The notes: generated by a model not told the origin, from the sequence alone. A stretch of 41,108 nucleotides of DNA from Nitrosomonas sp. (GCA_021604405.1 BQJA01000022.1:1-41108); one strand, 5' to 3'; shown: positions 21,759-31,868, counted from the first letter of the stretch. Made by a program: numbers and translations.

Positions 21759-23312
21759 ATGAATCTCAGGTTTCTATTTGCTTTTTTTATACTGGCTATG
21801 GGCAGCTCGATGCTGTGGGCAGCCTCATCATCGACCCAGCAGAAGCCGAATATTCTCGTGATAATGGCTGACGATATCGGCACCACGCAGGTGTCAGCGT
21901 ACGGGCATGGTATCGTGGGGTACAAAACGCCCAATATTGATCGCATTGCCCAGGAAGGAATGATGTTTACGGATTATTATGCCGAGCAAAGTTGCACGGC
22001 CGGCCGCTCAACGTTCATCACCGGACAGTCAACCTATCGCACGGGTTTGTCCAAGGTCGGTCTGCCAGGTGCGAATGTGGGCCTGCAGCAGGAAGATCCG
22101 ACGATCGCGGAACTCCTTAAACCGCACGGCTATGCCACCGGCCAATTTGGCAAGAACCACCTCGGTGATCTGGACAAGTTCCTGCCGACTAACCATGGCT
22201 TTGACGAGTTTTTCGGAAACCTCTATCACCTCAACGCTGAAGAAGAACCGGAGAGCTACAACTATCCCCAAGATCCGGAATTCAAGGAAAAGTACGGACC
22301 GCGCGGCGTAATCAAAGCAAGCGCCGACGGCAAGATTGAAGACACGGGGCCGCTGACAAAAAAACGGATGGAAACGATCGACGACGAAACGACCGCTGCG
22401 GCCATGGATTTCATGGAACGGCAAGTCAAATCGCAGAAGCCGTTCTTCCTCTGGTACAATTCCACACGGATGCATCTTTACACGCACGTTCGTGAAGACC
22501 GCCGTGACAAGCCCGGACTTACCGCACGCACGGAGTATGCAGACGGTATGATTGAGCATGACATGCACGTTGGGCAGTTGCTTAAAAAACTCGACGAACT
22601 GGGGATCGCCGATAACACCATCGTACTCTACACGACAGACAACGGACCGCACAAGAATTCCTGGCCCGACGCCGGTATCAGTCCGTTCCGCAACGAAAAA
22701 GAGACGAACTGGGAAGGGGCTTTCCGGGTGCCGGCGGCCATCCGTTGGCCCGGCAAAATTAAGCCGGGACAGATATCCAACGAGATCGTCAGCGGACTTG
22801 ACTGGCTACCCACGTTCGTTGCCGCCGCCGGCGATGACAAGGTTAAGGAAAAGCTGCTCAAAGGCCACAAGGCGGACGGCAAGACATTCAAGGTTCATCT
22901 CGACGGTTACAATATCCTGCCGTATCTGACCGAAAAAGTCGAAAAATCGCCACGCAGGGAGTTTTTTTACTTTAATGACGACACGCAACTTGTCGGCCTC
23001 CGTTTTGAAAACTGGAAACTGGTATTCATGGAGCAGCGGCAGGAGGGATTGCTTAAAATCTGGATGGAACCGTTCACACCGTTACGCCTTCCCAAAATGT
23101 ACGACCTCAGAGCTGACCCATTTGAGCAAGCGGACATTACGTCCAACACCTATTACGACTGGGTGTTGCGGCACGCGTTTCTGATCGTTCCCGCGCAGCA
23201 GTTTGCGGCAAAATTTCTTGAGACATTCAAGGAATTTCCGCCCCGCCAGCCGCCAGCCAGCTTTAACCTCGATGAAGTGATGAGAAAGTTGTCAGCAGCT
23301 ACATCGGGATAG
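21759..23312 (+). CDS. Secreted arylsulfatase-type sulfatase
   Basis: This is a type I (formylglycine-dependent) sulfatase of 517 residues with an N-terminal signal peptide (FAFFILAMGSSMLWAA). Metal-binding aspartates are in IMADDIG, and the formylglycine site is SCTAGRSTFITGQ with Cys79 to be oxidised. GQFGKNHLGD carries the active-site Lys and His, MHLYTHV another His, and LYTTDNGPH the metal-binding Asp-Asn. The second P of the classical CxPxR motif is Ala, common in this branch. The substrate is unknown. No formylglycine-generating enzyme is in the window. By eye the gene is more GC-rich than its neighbours, suggesting acquisition by transfer. Confidence 0.92.
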   Translation: MNLRFLFAFFILAMGSSMLWAASSSTQQKPNILVIMADDIGTTQVSAYGHGIVGYKTPNIDRIAQEGMMFTDYYAEQSCTAGRSTFITGQSTYRTGLSKVGLPGANVGLQQEDPTIAELLKPHGYATGQFGKNHLGDLDKFLPTNHGFDEFFGNLYHLNAEEEPESYNYPQDPEFKEKYGPRGVIKASADGKIEDTGPLTKKRMETIDDETTAAAMDFMERQVKSQKPFFLWYNSTRMHLYTHVREDRRDKPGLTARTEYADGMIEHDMHVGQLLKKLDELGIADNTIVLYTTDNGPHKNSWPDAGISPFRNEKETNWEGAFRVPAAIRWPGKIKPGQISNEIVSGLDWLPTFVAAAGDDKVKEKLLKGHKADGKTFKVHLDGYNILPYLTEKVEKSPRREFFYFNDDTQLVGLRFENWKLVFMEQRQEGLLKIWMEPFTPLRLPKMYDLRADPFEQADITSNTYYDWVLRHAFLIVPAQQFAAKFLETFKEFPPRQPPASFNLDEVMRKLSAATSG

Positions 23313-23317
23313 AATTA

Positions 23318-23515
23318 CCCGAGAGAATTCGGGAGCAAGTTGTTATATCGACGGTCGTTCGGCGAAGATGCCGAACGGCTTACTTGTAACAAGGACGGTC
23401 GTAATTACTCACTTTTCATTGTTAATGTCATCGAGGGGAATAATGGTGTCACGGATGTTCCGTGAACCGACGAGCAAGAATACCTGAATTATCCAAAAAT
23501 CAAGTCATGGATAAT
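23318..23515. repeat. Four consecutive inverted repeats downstream of the sulfatase
   Basis: Hairpins occur at 23318-23333 (CCCGA/TCGGG), 23356-23377 (CGTTCGGC/GCCGAACG, extendable to 11 pairs with wobble), 23450-23464 (CACGGA/TCCGTG, 3-base loop) and 23488-23515 (ATTATCCA/TGGATAAT). A direct repeat GACGGTCGT occurs on both sides of the second hairpin. None has a T-run. They may stabilise the mRNA end or mark a recombination scar. Confidence 0.5.
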
Positions 23516-23578
23516 AAATTTCCTGTCTCAATCTGAATCCAGACCATCTTCGAGTCGCCGCCACAGCGAATAACCAGA

Positions 23579-24935
23579 TTATTTAGTCAAGCGCGGTAAT
23601 AAGGCCTTATAACCCAACAGGGATGCGAAAAATATAACAATCGTAGCAACAGTGAAAATAAAAATGCGCAGCAGCAAACTGTGGATATCACTGCCGACCA
23701 TGTCGACGACCTTTATAGCATCCGGTAAACGCTTTTCCCAGGCCGGGGTTGCCACCAGTCCCTCCACGGATCCGACCAGAGCCGTCAACTGGTTAGAAGT
23801 AATCGCCGTATCCCTTAAAATTTGCCGGGCCTCTTGAAGATCGAGCGGTTCATTCGAGGTATCGGGTTCGGGGAGTTTATCCATGAGGGTATTGACACGA
23901 CCGATGAGCTCACTACTGGCAAAGAGCGCTCCGTGAAGTTCGGTGAGCACCTTGGTTGCTTTATCTTCATTATCGACCAATTGTTCCATAAAGGCGGTAC
24001 GCTCTTCACTGATCCTGTCCATCATCTGGTCAATGACTTCAAGACGTTTCTCGTGCAGTTTGTCGATTGTTAAGGTCAGACGTTCCACGGATGCTGAGAC
24101 GTGCTCCGTTTCTTTCAGCAGCGATTGGATTTCGGGCTGGCTGAGTACATCGTACAATCCACCCACGGCTTGCCAGCGCGCTAGTAAAGCCGCGCGTTGC
24201 ACATAAAAAAGGGTACGTTCGCCTAGATCGCGCACTTCATCGATACTCTCCCGGGTCTGCTTGACCTGACCGAGCAGGCCACCGGAGCTCACGACCTGCT
24301 CCAATGCAGCCGCGCGCTGTCCAGAGAACTGGCCGAAGCGTATGCCCCAGATGTATTGCTGGTCGGGGTGCTGCCGGCGCCACTCCGTCAAGAGGGCACG
24401 GAGACTGTTCTGTTTTTCGGCGGTTAGCACTTTGTCAGCAATCCCCCAGATATCTTCTTCGAGCGCACGTGTTGTTTTTAAAAGGTGCTGGCTGCTTTGT
24501 ACACCAAAGACTTGAGGAGCGTAGTAATCCTTTACTACAGTGTGTGTTAGCGAGGTGAGTACCATTGCGTCGAGCAGGTTGGTGACCGCGTCAGGGCCGA
24601 TGGCGATATCGATAGCTGCGGTATAAGATATGACTTTAAATCGATGAGCACTGGCACGCTGGGCAGGCATCTGCGCCTTGTCAATGATCATATCTGTCGC
24701 CTGATTAATTCCGGTTGGCATAACGGTCAGCAAAACGCATTACCTGCAGCTTGAGTTCGTCGCGGGTCATACCATCATGGGTTCGTATCTGTAGATCTTC
24801 CGTCGAGACAACCACTGCTTTGTGCGAACCCGGAACAACAGTATCGGTGGTGCAGCCTCCCAGCATTAAAACCAGCAGAATGCCAAACAGCAGCTGGAAC
24901 CTTGTAAGGCTTTTATGCCACATACTGACTTGCAA
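23579..24935 (-). pseudogene. Lipoprotein with long helical domain and C-terminal membrane helix, one frameshift
   Basis: The ATG at 24935 opens a lipoprotein signal with lipobox LMLGGC and continues RDELKLQVMRFADRYANR before stopping at 24705. One base fewer at about 24707-24712 would continue directly as INQATDMIIDKAQ and read through to 23579, so this is one gene of about 452 codons with a single inserted base. The domain is helical (ALEEDIWGIADKVLT, LRALLTEWRRQHPD, ASVERLTLTIDKL), with a membrane helix near the end (IFIFTVATIVIFFASLLGY). I recall homologues loosely annotated as chemotaxis proteins; the function is unknown. It may be a sequencing error. Confidence 0.7.
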
Positions 24936-25254
24936 TCTCCCATGTCTAATCGTTGCATGACCTATCCTTTCTTCATGAAGTTAGCATAGAAACAATGCGT
25001 TCCTAGGTAACAACTTACTTCCCCAAAGAGTCAAAAATACGCTTGAGGTGTAAAAAAAAGAACAATATACTATTTTTGCGCTTCGTTGATATATCTCTGC
25101 GACAATCACACTATGTTAAAAAATAAACCGTTTTCAGTATGGTTTGTGATTCTTCGGAGCGGGCCTGTTTTATGCTCACTGGCCGCCGTAAGGAGTTTTA
25201 TAAAAGACCGCGTTATGATGGAGTTATTGAGAATAATTCATTGATTGTATCGTG
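24936..25254. other. Intergenic stretch upstream of the lipoprotein gene
   Basis: No convincing gene. An ATG frame at 25113-25244 could encode 43 residues (MLKNKPFSVWFVIL at its start) but has no ribosome binding site and no recognisable motif. The region should carry the promoter of the minus-strand lipoprotein gene, though I cannot point to clear boxes. Confidence 0.4.
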
Positions 25255-25649
25255 TCAATTACCACATTTCTTGGATTTTTCTCTAATAGTCTCTGTTGTT
25301 AATTTCAACATTAGTTGCGGATGAATGATGCGATCGACAGATGCCATTGTCATTATAGTGTCTGACTGGTTCAGTTCCAGTGATGGAAAGGTTGGCTCAA
25401 GGTAATAATCAGGCTGCCGTTCTTATAGCGATGGGCAATTAATTCAAATGATAACCGGGTTTTGGAATCTGTTTTTTTAACCATGACGCCCATTAGTTCC
25501 GGCCCTTCTTCGGCCTGATGTAGTAGTCGCATCAAGGGTGCTGCCGATATCAAACTGACGCGTGTGTGCGGCAAAAAATTAATAAATAACTTTAAACGAC
25601 TGAATGTCCTTTGACCGTGTTTTAATCCACGGCGTAGCAATATTGGCAT
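25255..25649 (-). pseudogene. istB: IS21-family IstB helper ATPase relic
   Basis: The minus strand reads MGVMVKKTDSKTRLSFELI then AHRYKNGSLIITLSQPFHHW and a stop at 25371. In another frame from about 25365 it continues SDTIMTMASVDRIIHPQL and ends KSKKCGN at 25255. Together these follow the C-terminal third of IstB: the LFELIAHRYERGSLLIT strand with its SNQPF-type motif, then the MTxAAVDRLxHH block. Upstream text (HTRVSLISAAPLMRLL) resembles the region before Walker B, but Walker A and the DD motif are missing. It is therefore an internally deleted, frameshifted fragment. No istA is visible. Confidence 0.65.
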
Positions 25650-25952
25650 GCCTCAATCATTCTGTATCCTCGCCATATTTTCCTGATGATCCAGCGCATC
25701 GGTCACCGCTGACACATGAGTGCGTGATACCCGATCTTAAAAACGAGTTATTCATAATTTTTCCGCATCCTCTTATATACCGCTTCCACCGGTTAGGTGG
25801 AAGATACTGCAAGTTTTTGAATTTTTGATGCGTTTGCAAAAAAAGGCAGTTATTGTGCTGGACTTGCAGCGGCCGGTTTGATTAAGTCGCCGGCTTTGCG
25901 TATATTCGCGTTATAGCGTGCGTTCATTTTTTCCTGTAATCCAAGGTCTACC
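25650..25952. other. Region between the istB relic and putA
   Basis: About 300 bases without a recognisable gene. It contains a perfect 8-bp hairpin (CTTCCACC 25783-25790, GGTGGAAG 25796-25803) with T-rich sequence soon after, a possible terminator or an insertion-sequence scar. The putA promoter should be here; no clear consensus boxes were found. Confidence 0.4.
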
Positions 25953-28900
25953 ATGTACCAACTGGATCTGATGCGTGAGCAAATCCGCCAAGCGACACTC
26001 GGTGAAGAGACAAAGACAATCAGACAAATGCTGGCAGGTATGAAAGTCAGCACTCTGCAACGTAAGGCGATTGTTGAGCGAGCGGCTTCCTGGGTCAAGA
26101 TTATCCGGACGGATTGCAGGCCGGGTATGATGGAAAGCTTTCTGGCCGAATATGGTTTGTCTACGCATGAAGGGGTAGCGCTCATGTGTCTGGCTGAGGC
26201 TTATTTGCGCGTGCCCGATGAAGAAACCCTGGATAAGCTGATTCAAGACAAAATTATACCGCAAGATTTTTCTCGTCATTTGAGGCACTCGGCTTCAATG
26301 ATGGTAAATGCCTCTACCTGGGGGCTTATGTTGACCGGAAATATCCTGTCGGAATCTGACCATCGCGGGATGGTTTCAGTCTTGCAAAAACTTGTGAGGC
26401 ATGCCGGGGAACCGCTGATCCGTACAGCTATAAAACAAATGATGAAACGTATGGGTGAGCATTTTGTGCTGGGCAAGACCATTACGGATGCCATTGATAA
26501 CGGACAATGCTGGCATGATAAAGGCTATCGATATTCATTTGACATGCTGGGTGAAGCGGCGCTGACTCAGGCTGATGCGCATCGATACCATATGGCCTAC
26601 GCCGATGCGATTACTGAGTTGTCCCGCCACTGTAGCAGCGATCGTGTTCACACAAATCCGGGCATATCCGTCAAGTTGTCGGCATTATTTCCGCGTTATG
26701 AGTATCTGCAAAAACAAGCGGTCATGGACAGACTGTTACCGGTAATCCGCGCATTGTGCCTGAATGCCAAACAAGCGGGTATGGGTTTAAATATTGATGC
26801 TGAAGAAGCGGAGCGGCTGGATCTCTCCCTGGATATTATTCAGGCTTTACTCGCGGACCATAGCCTTAGAGGCTGGCATGGCCTGGGCGTGGTGGTGCAG
26901 GCGTATAGCTACCGCGCGCCGTGGGTGCTGGATTGGTTGTATGGTGCAGCGCAACGATATGATACCGCTTTCATGGTACGGTTGGTTAAAGGCGCGTATT
27001 GGGATCGTGAAATTAAGCGCTCACAAGAGCTGGGTCTCAACGGTTATCCAGTGTTTACACGCAAGAATAACACGGATATCAGTTATTGGTACTGCGCACA
27101 GAAACTGCTTGGACAGCGCGATCGCATCTTCCCGCAATTTGCCACTCATAATGCACATACCGTGGCTGCGATTCTGGAGATGACTCGTGATGAAGATCCG
27201 GCAGAGCATCGTTATGAGTTCCAGCGCCTGCATGGTATGGGAGAAGATTTGTATGAGCTGGTGCGAACCCATTATCAAAAGCCGGTGCGGATTTATGCGC
27301 CGGTGGGTGTGCACCGGGATTTGCTGGCCTATCTGGTGCGTCGTTTGCTGGAAAATGGCGCGAATGCATCATTTGTTCATCTTTTACTGGATACGGCTAC
27401 CCCGCCACGGAAGGTCGTTGCTGACCCAATCAACGTTGCGCATGAATGGCTGCAGCATCCAACTTTGGGGGTCGCTGCACCGAACGCCTTGTTTCAACCC
27501 GAAAGAGTGAATTCAAGAGGTTTTGATTGGCAAAGCGCGCATGATATTGCTGCGATTGAAGGCATGCGTGGACCATTTAAAGAGAAGCAATGGATTGCCG
27601 CACCGCTGATCGCGTCGGCACACGGCGCAACTGCGCCGGCGGGTGAGGCATTGCCGGTGTATGATCCCGCGACGGGCGAGCAGGTTGGTCAAGTAACCGA
27701 AGCCAGTGTCGCGCAGCTGGAACAGGCTGCTTCGAGCGCAGCCAGCGCCCAGCGGGCGTGGCATCGGCTGGGGTATCATGAACGTGAGAAACGGTTGCAA
27801 CAGGCTGCCGATTTGTTTGAAACGCATGCCGGTGAAATTTATGCGCTGCTGGCCCGTGAAGCAGGAAAAACGATCCAGGATGCGATCGCCGAGCTGCGCG
27901 AGGCGGTTGATTTTCTCCGTTACTACGCTGCCCGCAGCGAGTATCTACCGGATTCGTGTCAACCACTCGGCGTGGTGGCCTGTATTTCGCCTTGGAATTT
28001 TCCCTTGGCTATTTTTACCGGTCAGCTCAGCGCTGCGTTGGCGGCAGGTAATGCAGTGCTTGCCAAGCCGGCGCGAGTGACGCCTTTAATCGCCCATCTG
28101 GCAGTCAAACTGATACATCAGGCAGGCGTCCCTGCTGATGTACTGCAATTTCTTCCTGGTAAAGGCAGTGAAATCGGCGTGGCCATGAGCCGCCATCCAT
28201 CTATCAGCGGTATGGTATTTACCGGTTCGCTTGCTACCGCCAAGCGCATAGAAGCAGACCTGAGTGCCGGGGAGAATCATGAGGCGGTGCTGATCGCAGA
28301 AACCGGCGGTTTGAATGCCATGATTGTAGATTCTTCCGCTTTACCCGAGCAGGCTGTCAATGACATCATGACCGCCGCATTCCGTTCCGCCGGACAACGG
28401 TGTTCAGCTTTGCGTATCGTATATGTGCAGGCTGATATCGCCGAGCATGTAACTGAAATGTTAATAGGTGCCATGGTAATGCTCAAGCCTGGCAATCCAT
28501 GGCTGCTGCAAAGTGACCTGGGGCCGGTCATTGATACCGAAGCGAAGAAACACATACAAGACTATATTGAGCAGCATCGAGAAGCGGTGTTGATGCAAGT
28601 GCCGGTGCCGGAGCACGGTTGTTATGTTTCGCCCACGCTGATCCGGGTGCGAGGGATTGCCGACCTGACCCACGAGGTGTTTGGTCCTGTATTACATATC
28701 GCCCGGTTTGAGGGGGATGAACTTGACCAGATCATAACGGATATTAATGCTGCCGGATACGGTCTTACTTTTGCCTTGCATACCCGTATCGACGCCCGGG
28801 TGCAGACCGTCATGGATACGCTCAAGACTGGAAATATTTATGTCAATCGCAATCAGATTGGCGCGGTTGTCGGTTCGCAGCCATTTGGCGGTGAAGGACT

Positions 28901-29612
28901 GTCTGGCACGGGCCCGAAAGCAGGCGGGCCTTATTATGTGGAAAGGCTGGTACGAACGGATGAGGATGACGCAGCGAAAATGACCGGATTTGCGCCGGCA
29001 GATAAGATAATCGCCAATACCAGTGCGCATCAAGCTGCACAGCAATTGCTTGCGTTAAAGCCGGCGAAGTTTGAACAGCTTTTGCCGCTCACGCCAGGCT
29101 TGGCTGCCGATTATGCGCCGGTTATTGCTGCCTGCCGCCAATCCTTGGTTCAGAGGCGCCGGTTACCGGGGACGACGGGGGAAGAAAATTTGCTTACTCT
29201 ACATGCGAGGGGGTTGGTCGTGGTGGCAAGTCCCAATCCTGAGATTGCCTTTCGGCAGGTATTGCAGGCCCTTTATTGTGGTAACCCGGTGATGGTATTT
29301 AATGCGCAGTTCAGCGCCGAACAACGGGGTTGCCTGGCGAAATGCGCGCAGATTTTTGTAACCGAAGAAGGGCTGGGAATAGACATACTGCGTGAATTGG
29401 AAGCACTGGCTTGTTTCGTATTTACACCCTGCGGAGAAAAACAGCAGCAACTGGCGCAAGCTTACCGCCGCGCGTTGTCTGAACGGAGCGGGCCGATAGT
29501 GCGTTTTGTGTCCGCGAATCTGGCGCCGATGTTGTATATGGTTGAACGGCATTTATGCATTAATACTGCCGCAGCGGGCGGTAATATCTCCCTGATTGCG
29601 GAAGCCAATTAA
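25953..29612 (+). CDS. putA: Bifunctional proline dehydrogenase / P5C dehydrogenase PutA, long form
   Basis: PutA oxidises proline to P5C on FAD (electrons to quinone) and then P5C/glutamate semialdehyde to glutamate with NAD+. The 1219-residue product has a helical arm domain, the PRODH barrel (about residues 170-480: VKLSALFPRYE, LNIDAEEAERLD, VRLVKGAYWDREIKRSQELG, LHGMGEDLYE), and the ALDH module (about 550-1030: ISPWNFPLAIFTGQ, ETGGLNAMI with Glu783, GQRCSA with catalytic Cys817). A further ALDH-like tail of about 190 residues follows. There is no N-terminal ribbon-helix-helix, so it should not be a repressor; this fits the type B architecture. rocD and arginase follow. Confidence 0.96.
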   Translation: MYQLDLMREQIRQATLGEETKTIRQMLAGMKVSTLQRKAIVERAASWVKIIRTDCRPGMMESFLAEYGLSTHEGVALMCLAEAYLRVPDEETLDKLIQDKIIPQDFSRHLRHSASMMVNASTWGLMLTGNILSESDHRGMVSVLQKLVRHAGEPLIRTAIKQMMKRMGEHFVLGKTITDAIDNGQCWHDKGYRYSFDMLGEAALTQADAHRYHMAYADAITELSRHCSSDRVHTNPGISVKLSALFPRYEYLQKQAVMDRLLPVIRALCLNAKQAGMGLNIDAEEAERLDLSLDIIQALLADHSLRGWHGLGVVVQAYSYRAPWVLDWLYGAAQRYDTAFMVRLVKGAYWDREIKRSQELGLNGYPVFTRKNNTDISYWYCAQKLLGQRDRIFPQFATHNAHTVAAILEMTRDEDPAEHRYEFQRLHGMGEDLYELVRTHYQKPVRIYAPVGVHRDLLAYLVRRLLENGANASFVHLLLDTATPPRKVVADPINVAHEWLQHPTLGVAAPNALFQPERVNSRGFDWQSAHDIAAIEGMRGPFKEKQWIAAPLIASAHGATAPAGEALPVYDPATGEQVGQVTEASVAQLEQAASSAASAQRAWHRLGYHEREKRLQQAADLFETHAGEIYALLAREAGKTIQDAIAELREAVDFLRYYAARSEYLPDSCQPLGVVACISPWNFPLAIFTGQLSAALAAGNAVLAKPARVTPLIAHLAVKLIHQAGVPADVLQFLPGKGSEIGVAMSRHPSISGMVFTGSLATAKRIEADLSAGENHEAVLIAETGGLNAMIVDSSALPEQAVNDIMTAAFRSAGQRCSALRIVYVQADIAEHVTEMLIGAMVMLKPGNPWLLQSDLGPVIDTEAKKHIQDYIEQHREAVLMQVPVPEHGCYVSPTLIRVRGIADLTHEVFGPVLHIARFEGDELDQIITDINAAGYGLTFALHTRIDARVQTVMDTLKTGNIYVNRNQIGAVVGSQPFGGEGLSGTGPKAGGPYYVERLVRTDEDDAAKMTGFAPADKIIANTSAHQAAQQLLALKPAKFEQLLPLTPGLAADYAPVIAACRQSLVQRRRLPGTTGEENLLTLHARGLVVVASPNPEIAFRQVLQALYCGNPVMVFNAQFSAEQRGCLAKCAQIFVTEEGLGIDILRELEALACFVFTPCGEKQQQLAQAYRRALSERSGPIVRFVSANLAPMLYMVERHLCINTAAAGGNISLIAEAN

Positions 29613-29707
29613 TGATGCTTCATTGGCGATAGATATATCAGGATACGTTACATCCGTTATTATATAACTAATGAGAATAAGCAAATCGTTGATGTAAGGT
29701 GATACCA

Positions 29708-30934
29708 ATGCCTAGTTCACAAATTCAATCAGATACCGAGCAGATACTGACGACTGAAAAGGCGCTGGGTGCGCATACCTATAAACCGCTTGAGGTAGTT
29801 TTGTCGCGGGGTGCCGGTGTGTGGGTATGGGATATAGATGGCCGCAAGTATCTGGATTGTCTGTCTGCTTATTCCGCTGTCAATCAAGGTCATTGTCACC
29901 CACGGATTCATGCGGCACTTGTGGAGCAGTCCCAGCGCTTGGCGCTGACTTCCCGGGCCTTTCATAACGATCAACTGGCGCCCTTTTATCAAGAGGTTTG
30001 CGCATTGACCAATGCCCACAAAGTGCTGCCGATGAATAGCGGCGCAGAAGCCGTGGAGAGCGCGCTCAAAGTGGTGCGCAAGTGGGGCTATGAGGTGAAA
30101 GGAATTCCCGCAGACCAAGCCGAAATTATCGTATGCGAAAATAATTTTCATGGCCGGACCATTACAATTATCGGCTTCAGCTCCGACACCAATTCGCGGC
30201 GCAATTTTGGTCCTTTTGCACCGGGGTTTAAAATTATTCCATTTGGTGACGTGCAAGCGCTTGAACAGGCGATTACACCTAACACCGCAGGATTTCTGGT
30301 CGAACCGATTCAGGGCGAAGCCGGGGTGATTATTGCGCCGGATGGCTACCTGAAGCAGGTTCGCGAAATATGCAGCCGCAATAATGTGGTGTTGATTTTA
30401 GATGAAATTCAGACAGGATTGGGGCGGACCGGTAAGCTGCTGGCCGAACAACATGACCATATTGAAGCGGATATCACGTTGATCGGAAAAGCTTTGTCGG
30501 GTGGGATGTATCCCGTTTCCGCCGTGCTTTCCAATCGTGAAACCCTCGGCGTGCTGCAACCCGGGCAGCATGGTAGTACTTTTGGCGGCAATCCGGTTGC
30601 CTGCGCGGTGGCCCGGATGGCGCTCAAAGTGCTGATTGAGGAAGGGATGATTGATAATGCTGAATGTATGGGACAACGCTTCATGGCCGGACTTAAAGCC
30701 ATTCAGAATCCGCTGATTCGGGAAGTCAGAGGTTGCGGGCTTTTGCTGGCTGTGGAATTTCACCCCGAGGCCGGGAACGTTCGGATTATCTGCGAAGCGT
30801 TGATGAGACAGGGGGTTCTGGTTAAAGAAACGCATGATTTCACCATTCGTTTTGCGCCGCCGTTAATTATTACTGCATCCGAGGTGGATTGGGCGCTGGA
30901 TCGGATTAATTCGGTGTTATCGTCTCATGCCTAA
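29708..30934 (+). CDS. rocD: Ornithine aminotransferase
   Basis: RocD is a PLP enzyme transferring the delta-amino group of ornithine to 2-oxoglutarate, giving glutamate semialdehyde/P5C. The product has the class III aminotransferase pattern: [54 protein letters not shown], and the PLP lysine Lys261 in [18 protein letters not shown]. The ornithine-binding Tyr context (AYSAVNQGH) matches ornithine rather than acetylornithine aminotransferases. The ATG at 29708 is chosen because AAGGTGA (29696-29702) precedes it at good spacing; a GTG at 29699 lies inside that site. It overlaps rocF by 8 bases. Confidence 0.95.
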   Translation: MPSSQIQSDTEQILTTEKALGAHTYKPLEVVLSRGAGVWVWDIDGRKYLDCLSAYSAVNQGHCHPRIHAALVEQSQRLALTSRAFHNDQLAPFYQEVCALTNAHKVLPMNSGAEAVESALKVVRKWGYEVKGIPADQAEIIVCENNFHGRTITIIGFSSDTNSRRNFGPFAPGFKIIPFGDVQALEQAITPNTAGFLVEPIQGEAGVIIAPDGYLKQVREICSRNNVVLILDEIQTGLGRTGKLLAEQHDHIEADITLIGKALSGGMYPVSAVLSNRETLGVLQPGQHGSTFGGNPVACAVARMALKVLIEEGMIDNAECMGQRFMAGLKAIQNPLIREVRGCGLLLAVEFHPEAGNVRIICEALMRQGVLVKETHDFTIRFAPPLIITASEVDWALDRINSVLSSHA

Positions 30935-31868
30935 GCAAAACAAAGTTCCGGCGTTGATCGGTGTGCCAACGGATTTAGGGGCCAGCCGCCGCGGCTGTTC
31001 CATGGGGCCGGAAGCACTACGCGTGGCCGGGATTTATCCGGTTCTGGAACGGCTATGTGGACAGGTCATAGATACGGGTGATATAGACGGACCCCGTGCG
31101 ACACAAGAGGCGACCAGCAACGGTTACCGCCATCTCGAACTGGCCGTCACTTGGTCGCGGATGCTGTCAATACGTGTTTATGAAGCGCTGACAAATGGGC
31201 AGTGTCCGGTAGTACTGGGCGGTGACCACTCCATTGCCATGGGTTCAATTCTCGGGATTGCGCGTTATTGCCGGGAACGGCAGATTCCACTGACGATACT
31301 TTGGCTGGACGCGCATGCGGATTTTAATACCCCGGCAACCTCGCCGTCTGGTAATCTCCACGGTATGCCGGTGGCGCTGCTGACAGACCCCGATTCGGAA
31401 ATGCTGCGCCGGATGGGCGCGGATTATGCGCCCGTTGCTGTAGAAAATTTTCAGTTAATTGGCGTGCGCTCCGTAGACCGCGAAGAAAAACTAAATGTTA
31501 ATACAGCCGGGCTTGCGGTGCATGATATGCGCCAGATTGACGAGCTTGGCATGCGTGCAGTGATGCGCGCGGTATTAGACAAAGCCAAGGCCCGTGGTGG
31601 ACATTTACATGTGAGCTTCGATATTGATTTTCTTGATCCCTTGATTGCACCGGGTACCGGCGCCAGGGTTAAAGGCGGGCCAAGCTACCGTGAAGCACAA
31701 TTATGCATGGAAATGATCTATGATTCCGGTCTGTTTGGATCGCTAGACCTCGTGGAAATCAACCCTGCACTGGATATCCGCAACCAAACCGCTGAAATCG
31801 CCGTTGAAATGTCAGCCAGTTTGTTTGGTGAGCAAATTCTGGCCCGTTCTTCTGGCTCCAAGCGTTGA
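30927..31868 (+). CDS. rocF: Arginase
   Basis: Arginase hydrolyses arginine to ornithine and urea at a binuclear manganese site. The 313-residue product has all the ligand motifs: [21 protein letters not shown], and [28 protein letters not shown] also fits arginase, rather than agmatinase. It overlaps the rocD 3' end by 8 bases, showing a translationally coupled pair. With PutA upstream, the three genes convert arginine to glutamate with urea released. No urease gene is in the window. Confidence 0.95.
   Translation: MPKQNKVPALIGVPTDLGASRRGCSMGPEALRVAGIYPVLERLCGQVIDTGDIDGPRATQEATSNGYRHLELAVTWSRMLSIRVYEALTNGQCPVVLGGDHSIAMGSILGIARYCRERQIPLTILWLDAHADFNTPATSPSGNLHGMPVALLTDPDSEMLRRMGADYAPVAVENFQLIGVRSVDREEKLNVNTAGLAVHDMRQIDELGMRAVMRAVLDKAKARGGHLHVSFDIDFLDPLIAPGTGARVKGGPSYREAQLCMEMIYDSGLFGSLDLVEINPALDIRNQTAEIAVEMSASLFGEQILARSSGSKR

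Noticed and set aside
23356..23377. attC-like recombination site behind the sulfatase
   Set aside because: The hairpin lacks the paired R and L boxes of integron attC sites and there is no integrase or cassette array.
25113..25244. 43-codon ATG frame starting MLKNKPFSVWFVIL
   Set aside because: No Shine-Dalgarno, no motif, and it lies in decayed DNA beside the istB relic.
25850..25950. Minus-strand frame ending DLIKPAAASPAQ just before putA
   Set aside because: Only about 34 codons, antisense to the putA leader, no ribosome site and no recognised motif.
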